A stretch of DNA of 10,675 nt from Deltaproteobacteria bacterium (GTDB lineage: Bacteria; Desulfobacterota; DSM-4660; Desulfatiglandales; B25-G16). The notes beneath the pieces were generated by a model, which saw nothing but the letters and a program-made list of their open reading frames with translations, was not told the DNA's origin and did no database searches. Both the position numbers and the translations under genes were made by a program. The DNA is taken from assembly GCA_020348625.1 (NCBI GenBank), contig CP070752.1, positions 1,231,092-1,241,766 of the forward strand, given 5' to 3'. Shown in pieces: positions 6,210 through 10,675 of this stretch. Within the stretch, counting starts at the first letter, position 1; each line of letters begins with the position of its first letter.

Positions 6210-8333
6210 CTACGTAACCTTGTCGCCGGGCAGCGGGTCGCCCTCAAAGGTAGGTGCGCACAGGCGGTCAGCTTCACCGCCCGACAGAATCATTCCCTCG
6301 GAGAGGCCGAACTTCATCTGGCGGGGCTTCAGGTTTGCGACCACAACAACCTTCTTGCCGATGAGCTTCTCCGGCTCAGGATAGCCGGGGCGGATTCCGG
6401 CGAATATCTGCCGGAGGCGATTCTCACCGATGTCAACCATGAGCCTGATGAGTTTGTTCGATCCTTCAACAGTGCTGGCCTCCCGGACCACGCCAACCCG
6501 AAGGTCGATCTTGGAGAACTCGTCAATGCTGATCTCTTTACCTATGGGCTCAAGTTGCTCGCGCCTTCCGGCTGAAGGAGCGCCGTTTCCCGGATGTGCC
6601 GGTTTAGCCTGAGCCGGAGCTTCGGCAACTGGTGCCTCCTTGGCCTGGGCCTTTTCGATCTTCGCCCAGGTATCGCGTAAGGTCACGGTTCGATTGAAGA
6701 CCAGTGCCCCCTCTTGAGAGTCAAGTGGATCGGCGCAGAAGTACCCCAACCGCTCGAACTGGTATCGGCTTCCCGGCGCCGCGCCCGAAAGGCTGGGTTC
6801 AACGCGGCAGGTTGTCAGCGTTTCCAATGAGCTCGGATTCAGGTAGGATTTGAAATCTAAACCATCCTTATCATCGGTCGGGTTGGGTGTCGTGAATAGG
6901 TGATCGTACAATCGCACTTGAGCTGGAAGGGAGTGGGAGGCGGAAACCCAGTGCAACGTCGCCCGCACCTTTCGTCCGTCCGGTGCATCACCACCCCGGG
7001 TCTTCGGGTCGTAGGTACAGTGCAATTCGATTATTTCACCGGTTTTTTCGTCCTTAACTACATCCACGCACTTTACAAAGTAGGCATATCTGAGCCGCAC
7101 CTCTCGGTTGGGTGCGAGGCGGTAGAATTTCTTGGGTGGGTCCTCGCGAAAATCGTCTCGTTCAATATAGAGCACCCGTGAAAACGGAACCTTACGTACC
7201 CCCATGCCCGGATCTTCCGGATTGTTGAAGGCATCCAACTCCTCAACCTGTTCTTCGGGATAGTTGTCTATGACAACCCTGAGAGGGCGCAAGACAGCCA
7301 TGACGCGAGGAGCGCGTTTATTGAGATCTTCCCGCAAACTGTGCTCGAGCAGGGCTATGTCAACTGTACTGTCTCTCTTAGCCACGCCGATACGCTCACA
7401 AAAGCTCCGGATCGACTCGGGTGAGTAACCCCGTCTCCTCAAGCCCGATATGGTGGGCATCCGGGGATCGTCCCATCCGGCAACATAGCCCTCCTCCACC
7501 AATTCGAGCAGCATTCTCTTGCTCATAACGGTGTAGGTAAGGTTGAGCCGCGCGAACTCGATCTGCTGGGGGTGGTGAACACCCAGTTGATCGAGAAACC
7601 AGTCATACAAGGGACGATGATCTTCAAATTCCAGGGTGCAGATCGAATGGGTGATTCCTTCGATGGAATCCGACTGCCCGTGGGTGAAATCATAGGTGGG
7701 ATAAATGCACCATGAGTTGCCCGTCCTGTGATGTTCCGCATGCAGTATGCGGTACATAACGGGATCTCGCATATTCAGATTTGGCGATGTCATATCGATC
7801 TTTGCTCGAAGGACCCGGGAGCCATCCTCGAATTCACCTCCCCGCATGCGCTCGAACAGATCGAGATTCTGCTCTACCGAACGATTGCGATACGGACTGT
7901 CTTTGCCCGGCCGAGTCAGGGTTCCCCGATGCTCCCTGATCTCGTCCGCACTGAGATCGCACACGTAGGCCTTGCCGTCTTTGATGAGCTGTATTGCATA
8001 GAGATAGAGCTGATCAAAGTAGTCTGAAGCGTAGAACTCCCGATCCTCCCAGTCAAACCCGAGCCATCGAACATCTTCCTTGATGGATTCCACATACTCG
8101 AGGGACTCTTTGCCCGGGTTGGTATCGTCGTAACGCAGGTTGCACAGTCCTTTGTAGTCGCGGGCGAGACCGAAATTCAGGCAGATGGACTTGGCATGCC
8201 CGATATGGAGATACCCGTTCGGCTCCGGCGGAAACCTGGTGTGAACCCTACCGCCATATTTTTCCGTCTTCAGGTCTTCATCGATAATGGTGCGGATGAA
8301 GTTGGGTGTTGGAGTTGACTCGGGTTTAGCCAT
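6210..8333 (-). CDS. glnS: Glutaminyl-tRNA synthetase with C-terminal tRNA-binding (EMAP/MetRS-beta-like) domain
   Basis: A 707-residue class I synthetase that charges tRNA-Gln. The catalytic core has the Rossmann signature [13 protein letters not shown] (HIGH at 43-46), the YDDTNPGKE segment (68-76), and MSKR at 270-273 as the KMSKS loop. The anticodon-binding beta-barrels run to about residue 555. Beyond that lies an Ala/Pro/Lys-rich linker (about 561-597) and then a complete OB-fold tRNA-binding domain (600-707) of the kind found at the C-terminus of MetRS and in EMAP-II/Arc1p: [16 protein letters not shown], then [21 protein letters not shown] and EGMILSGG. E. coli GlnRS is about 554 residues, so the tail is a genuine addition. 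ATG 8333 follows AGGAGC at good spacing. It is the first gene of a likely three-gene unit driven from 8436-8463. Confidence 0.95.
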   Translation of the reverse strand: MAKPESTPTPNFIRTIIDEDLKTEKYGGRVHTRFPPEPNGYLHIGHAKSICLNFGLARDYKGLCNLRYDDTNPGKESLEYVESIKEDVRWLGFDWEDREFYASDYFDQLYLYAIQLIKDGKAYVCDLSADEIREHRGTLTRPGKDSPYRNRSVEQNLDLFERMRGGEFEDGSRVLRAKIDMTSPNLNMRDPVMYRILHAEHHRTGNSWCIYPTYDFTHGQSDSIEGITHSICTLEFEDHRPLYDWFLDQLGVHHPQQIEFARLNLTYTVMSKRMLLELVEEGYVAGWDDPRMPTISGLRRRGYSPESIRSFCERIGVAKRDSTVDIALLEHSLREDLNKRAPRVMAVLRPLRVVIDNYPEEQVEELDAFNNPEDPGMGVRKVPFSRVLYIERDDFREDPPKKFYRLAPNREVRLRYAYFVKCVDVVKDEKTGEIIELHCTYDPKTRGGDAPDGRKVRATLHWVSASHSLPAQVRLYDHLFTTPNPTDDKDGLDFKSYLNPSSLETLTTCRVEPSLSGAAPGSRYQFERLGYFCADPLDSQEGALVFNRTVTLRDTWAKIEKAQAKEAPVAEAPAQAKPAHPGNGAPSAGRREQLEPIGKEISIDEFSKIDLRVGVVREASTVEGSNKLIRLMVDIGENRLRQIFAGIRPGYPEPEKLIGKKVVVVANLKPRQMKFGLSEGMILSGGEADRLCAPTFEGDPLPGDKVT

Positions 8334-8435
8334 ACAAGAGGCTCCTTTCTGATAGTGCCTTCAGTTTCTTTTCCTGCTGGTTTCCTTGATTTTCAGTGCT
8401 TTTGTCGTTCGCCTCTCGGTATCATGCTACCGCGC

Positions 8436-8463
8436 ATTGTATCACATTTTCAGTTTTTGTTAA
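8436..8463 (-). promoter_or_regulatory. Sigma-70-like promoter for glnS
   Basis: On the minus strand the -35 is TTAACA (8458-8463, one mismatch to TTGACA) and the -10 is TACAAT (8436-8441, one mismatch to TATAAT). The spacing is 16 bases, with a TG one base before the -10. Transcription would start near 8429, giving a leader of about 95 bases. An imperfect 14-base palindrome, GGTATCATGCTACC (8418-8431), overlaps the expected start and could be an operator. Confidence 0.6.
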
Positions 8464-8523
8464 GTGCTTATGTGTGCGAGTTATTAAAGAGAGCCTTTTA
8501 CTCGCTTAGGCAGAAAGCCACGG

Positions 8524-8554
8524 GCTTGCCCGCCAGAATTATGGCTGGCTTGCC
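8524..8554. repeat. Dispersed hairpin repeat, copy A
   Basis: GCCCGCCA (8528-8535) and TGGCTGGC (8542-8549) form an 8-pair stem with one mismatch and a 6-base loop. The first 12 bases, GCTTGCCCGCCA, recur exactly at 10464-10475. It belongs with copies at 9791-9827 and 10437-10496. Confidence 0.6.
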
Positions 8555-8844
8555 TAAACTTCCCGCCTCCTTTTTGATGAGATCTGCGAACAGACAGCAG
8601 AACTTAATTCACACTGCAAGAGGTGATCCCCATCACCCGATAGGAATATGGGAACCTGTGTAACTGCTTATTTAAAAGGCTTCAGCGCTGTGGCACGAGT
8701 TGCAGGTAAGATACTGACGGCTGATTGCTGAATGCTAGAATGTTAATTTTGGCAAAAGGAATGGCTTGATCCGCCCAAATGCTAAAAGCAAAGATTTCGG
8801 CACCTGCCCACAGGGGAAAAGTGAGAGCTTTGGTATTCTTTTTT

Positions 8845-8873
8845 TTGACTGGTTACCTTCCTTATTATATGAG
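8845..8873 (+). promoter_or_regulatory. Possible promoter for the nitroreductase gene
   Basis: TTGACT (8845-8850), then TATGAG (8868-8873) at 17-base spacing, about 100 bases before the ATG at 8974. The -35 is good and the -10 is poor (4 of 6). An alternative -10, TATATG, has 15-base spacing. A T-rich tract (8840-8847) precedes it. Confidence 0.28.
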
Positions 8874-8973
8874 TATCAGTGAAGACCTAGTCTTAATCAT
8901 GAATGCAATGTATTGCTGCAATGAAACCACTTTGAGATCTTCGGACCGAAATTGCGAATAATGGGAGGTTGCC

Positions 8974-9708
8974 ATGGACTACGAAAGCCTGCTGAAATTG
9001 GTGAAAAAAAGGCGGAGCATACGCCGTTTCAAGCCGGATCCGATCCCCGATGAATACATAGAGAAGATTATTGAGGTTGCCCGCTGGGCGCCATCCGGTT
9101 TTAACATGCAGCCCTGGGAGTTCATTGTGGTTAAGAAGCCGGAGCTGAGGAGAAAGATCGTTGAATTTGTTGGCGAGTATTGGACCCAAGCCAAAGCCAT
9201 GGAAACAACAAGAGAGTCCTGGCAGGGAAAACCCTGGAAAACTTCGGGCGTACTCGATGCGGGGATGGATTATACCACAGCCCCCGTGTTCATCGTTCTC
9301 TACGGTGATACCAGAACCAAGGCAGGACTGCCGATGGGACTCAGATATGATCCCAACCGCTGCCATTTGATTTTCAGCTCGGGCCTTGCCAATGCTTTTC
9401 TGTACATGCATTTGGCCGCTACCACCTTGAACCTGGCCTCTCAATGGGTGTCAGCGGTCACCACGCCCTTCGCCAATTGCATGGTTAAGAACTTGTTGGG
9501 AATTCCGCCTGAGATGGAACCTTATGACATGCTGGCCCTGGGCTACCCGGCCCTTAAACCGGGTGGCAAGTTCATGAGGGACCCGAAAAGAATGATTCAT
9601 TACGATGATTGTGGCCCCGAAGACTTCAGGCTTGAGGACGAGGTGAAGGATTTTGTCAAAAGAGCCAGGAACTGGACCATAGGTACCCATCGCAGGAAAG
9701 CAGACTAA
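8974..9708 (+). CDS. Nitroreductase-family FMN oxidoreductase
   Basis: A 244-residue flavoprotein of the nitroreductase fold, normally an FMN-bound dimer using NAD(P)H. The N-terminus has the phosphate-binding motif RRSIRRFK (13-20), then ARWAPSGFNMQPWEF (36-50), the usual second FMN-contact segment. The C-terminal half carries LANAFLYMHLAATTLNLASQW and then LGIPPEMEPYDMLALGYPA, the family's PxGYP-like region. Residues 68-110 form an insert rich in Trp and Lys before TTAPVFIVLYG, longer than in small nitroreductases. The substrate is unknown: the family ranges from nitroaromatic and quinone reductases to dehalogenases and thiazole or peptide dehydrogenases. ATG 8974 follows GGGAGG at 6 bases, so the start is firm. 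It is a single-gene unit, divergent from glnS. Confidence 0.9.
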   Translation: MDYESLLKLVKKRRSIRRFKPDPIPDEYIEKIIEVARWAPSGFNMQPWEFIVVKKPELRRKIVEFVGEYWTQAKAMETTRESWQGKPWKTSGVLDAGMDYTTAPVFIVLYGDTRTKAGLPMGLRYDPNRCHLIFSSGLANAFLYMHLAATTLNLASQWVSAVTTPFANCMVKNLLGIPPEMEPYDMLALGYPALKPGGKFMRDPKRMIHYDDCGPEDFRLEDEVKDFVKRARNWTIGTHRRKAD

Positions 9709-9790
9709 AGAATCGCCGCACATTGCGGGCCTCCTATGCGGGGGATGTGTGGGGTTAGGCCTTCGATTGACCCTGTGTTTATCCCATAGC

Positions 9791-9827
9791 AAGGTTTACC
9801 CGCCATGTTTGTGGCGGGCCTGATCCC
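9791..9827. repeat. Dispersed hairpin repeat, copy B
   Basis: CCCGCCA (9799-9805) and TGGCGGG (9812-9818) form a perfect 7-pair stem with a 6-base loop. The left flank AAGGTTTACCC and the right flank TGATCC recur in the copy at 10437-10496. The first 20 bases match that copy at 18 positions. It lies between the convergent nitroreductase and CULT genes and may serve as a transcript-end hairpin for either, though no T-run follows. Confidence 0.65.
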
Positions 9828-9851
9828 CGGAGCTTTTCACCCATCACCTCC

Positions 9852-10403
9852 TCAGGTATTGGTGTTATTGTCCTCTTCCGGCTTTTCTTCGCGCAGCATT
9901 TTGAATACAAGGCCGTAAAAACTGTCATCTTGAGACATATATTTCCAGCCCAATTGAATATTGCAGTTCCGGCACAGCTGAATTTGCCACGAATAACCCC
10001 GGAACCAGGAATACCCATGTGAGACCCTTTCAATGCCCATGCATCCCGGTGCATTGCGATAACAGCCCAGCCGGACAATGTGCCCGTAGTAAGGAAAGTC
10101 ATGATTATGGCGGCCTCGAACCTCGATCTTTTCAGCCACCTTGGCGACAAAATGGCCGCAGTAAGCGCACGTAAGGCGCCATTCATGCATGTTGTCATCC
10201 ACTTCATCCTCAAAGATAGAAGGGTTCTTGTCCAGGTAGGTCAGGTGATCAATGTCCTCTGCTGAGGGATATTTCCCTGAAGGCCTTTTAGTGATGATGG
10301 AAAACGATTCATCTTTTTCAAAATCTCTAGCCATACTTATTACATTAGATAGAAATGCTGCCCTTTTCAACCCCTCTTTGGATTCCATCCACAACAAATC
10401 CAT
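9852..10403 (-). CDS. CULT-domain protein (cereblon thalidomide-binding-domain family)
   Basis: A 183-residue protein whose C-terminal part (about 76-170) reads as a CULT domain, the beta-tent fold that binds thalidomide-type glutarimides and uridine-like ligands in human cereblon and the Magnetospirillum protein MsCI4. The zinc cysteines are Cys79/Cys82 (CAYC) and Cys144/Cys147 (CRNC). The aromatic cage is Trp133, Trp139 and Trp153, with spacing (6 and 14) identical to human Trp380, Trp386 and Trp400. The local sequence SWFRGYSWQIQLC...LGWKY mirrors human SWFPGYAWTVAQC...IGWKF, and SFYGLV matches the human KFWGL segment. Residues 1-75 are an unrecognised acidic arm, and the human DDB1-binding and Lon-like parts are absent. 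The biological ligand is unknown. No ribosome binding site precedes ATG 10403; ATG 10388 or 10334 are alternative starts that keep the domain. Hairpin repeats flank it. Confidence 0.85.
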   Translation of the reverse strand: MDLLWMESKEGLKRAAFLSNVISMARDFEKDESFSIITKRPSGKYPSAEDIDHLTYLDKNPSIFEDEVDDNMHEWRLTCAYCGHFVAKVAEKIEVRGRHNHDFPYYGHIVRLGCYRNAPGCMGIERVSHGYSWFRGYSWQIQLCRNCNIQLGWKYMSQDDSFYGLVFKMLREEKPEEDNNTNT

Positions 10404-10436
10404 TTACAACGCAAGGGATCTTACCCGGTTTTACTT

Positions 10437-10496
10437 AAGGTTTACCCAGCATGTTTCGGGTGAGCTTGCCCGCCATTATTTTGGCAGGCTTGATCC
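10437..10496. repeat. Dispersed hairpin repeat, double copy C
   Basis: Two related units lie back to back. The first (10437-10461) starts AAGGTTTACCC, matching 18 of 20 bases of copy B, but its stem is decayed (ACCC with GGGT). The second (10464-10496) has GCCCGCCA (10468-10475) paired with TGGCAGGC (10482-10489), one mismatch, loop of 6, followed by TTGATCC as in copy B. It sits just upstream of the CULT gene. Confidence 0.6.
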
Positions 10497-10649
10497 TCGC
10501 CGAATTGTTGTTTGCTTTCTTACCGACGTCCCAGTTTCCACTCATAAGTCGTTTTAGAACCAATGTTCCCCTTTTATGTTCAGGTCAAGAAAAATGGCTC
10601 TCGGGAACGTCTTACGTCTCCGCGCTCAGTAGTATTTTGGACAACGGCA

Positions 10650-10675
10650 TTGACAAGCTTATATTAAGGCTATTA
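10650..10675 (+). promoter_or_regulatory. Possible promoter cut by the right edge
   Basis: A perfect -35 hexamer TTGACA (10650-10655) is followed by an AT-rich spacer. The window ends at TATTA (10671-10675), which could be the beginning of a -10 hexamer at 15-base spacing. The downstream gene is outside the window, so this is only suggestive. Confidence 0.22.

Larger units (their letters stand above)
8334..8973. other. 640-base divergent intergenic region
   Basis: This gap separates divergent glnS and the nitroreductase gene. It holds the glnS promoter (8436-8463), a hairpin repeat copy (8524-8554), a short perfect hairpin GGTGAT-CCCC-ATCACC (8622-8637), a short possible heme-motif remnant on the minus strand (8676-8737) and a weak promoter candidate near the nitroreductase gene (8845-8873). 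Plus-strand frames at 8355-8663 and 8779-8961 look random. No tRNA or known riboswitch was recognised. Confidence 0.5.

Noticed and set aside
6140..6277. Longer HD protein starting at ATG 6277
   Set aside because: It would overlap the end of glnS by 68 bases, and the added 46 residues are arginine-rich and unlike the family. The start at 6139 gives the normal length.
8622..8637. Perfect GGTGAT-CCCC-ATCACC hairpin as a riboswitch or terminator
   Set aside because: It is too short, has no T-run and no conserved partner elements, and neither flanking gene is placed to use it.
8691..8704. Sigma-54-like promoter (TGGCAC followed by TTGCA)
   Set aside because: The GG and GC elements are two bases too close together, and sigma-54 promoters do not tolerate that spacing. 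The same bases on the other strand encode the CNSCH motif noted separately.
8893..9444. 183-codon minus-strand frame
   Set aside because: It is antisense to the nitroreductase gene, which has clear family motifs and a good ribosome binding site.
9716..9752. Terminator stem after the nitroreductase gene (CCGCACAT with ATGTGTGG)
   Set aside because: The 8-pair stem has a wobble pair and a 21-base loop, and no T-run follows on the plus strand.

Overview
The window looks like a chromosomal stretch from an anaerobic or syntrophic bacterium, most likely of the old delta-proteobacterial lineage (Desulfobacterota and relatives). This placement is an inference from gene content and protein style: a proteobacterial-type glutaminyl-tRNA synthetase with an extra tRNA-binding tail, tandem small heat-shock proteins, a ChoD-like GMC oxidoreductase, an SCP2-like protein and a prokaryotic CULT-domain protein. 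Base composition is moderate and shows no obvious islands. No rRNA, tRNA, CRISPR array, transposase or phage gene was recognised.

Layout, left to right. A partial SCP2-like gene runs off the left edge on the minus strand (1-230), divergent from a cholesterol-oxidase-like GMC oxidoreductase (490-2067, plus) with a good promoter at 415-443. Convergent with that gene is a truncated C-terminal piece of an ABC-2 permease (2079-2390, minus). Upstream of the piece on the same strand are two tandem Hsp20 genes (2549-2959 and 3004-3468). After a 340-base gap comes a small unknown plus-strand gene (3809-4003).

The next block is a minus-strand cluster transcribed right to left: glnS (6210-8333), a YedJ/YpgQ-type HD phosphohydrolase (5498-6139) and a GT4 glycosyltransferase (4146-5417), with spacers of 70 and 80 bases. 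A convincing sigma-70-like promoter sits at 8436-8463. The 640-base gap to the right (8334-8973) also holds a short inverted repeat and a small possible heme-protein remnant. Then come a nitroreductase-family gene (8974-9708, plus) and, on the minus strand, a CULT-domain protein (9852-10403) related to the thalidomide-binding domain of cereblon. That gene is bracketed by copies of a short dispersed hairpin repeat.

The genes do not form one obvious pathway. The two Hsp20s are a stress-chaperone pair, glnS is translation, and the HD protein and glycosyltransferase may simply be co-transcribed with it. The most striking items are the CULT-domain gene with its flanking repeats, and the GlnRS fused to a MetRS/EMAP-type tRNA-binding domain. 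I found no convincing wholly new multi-gene system.
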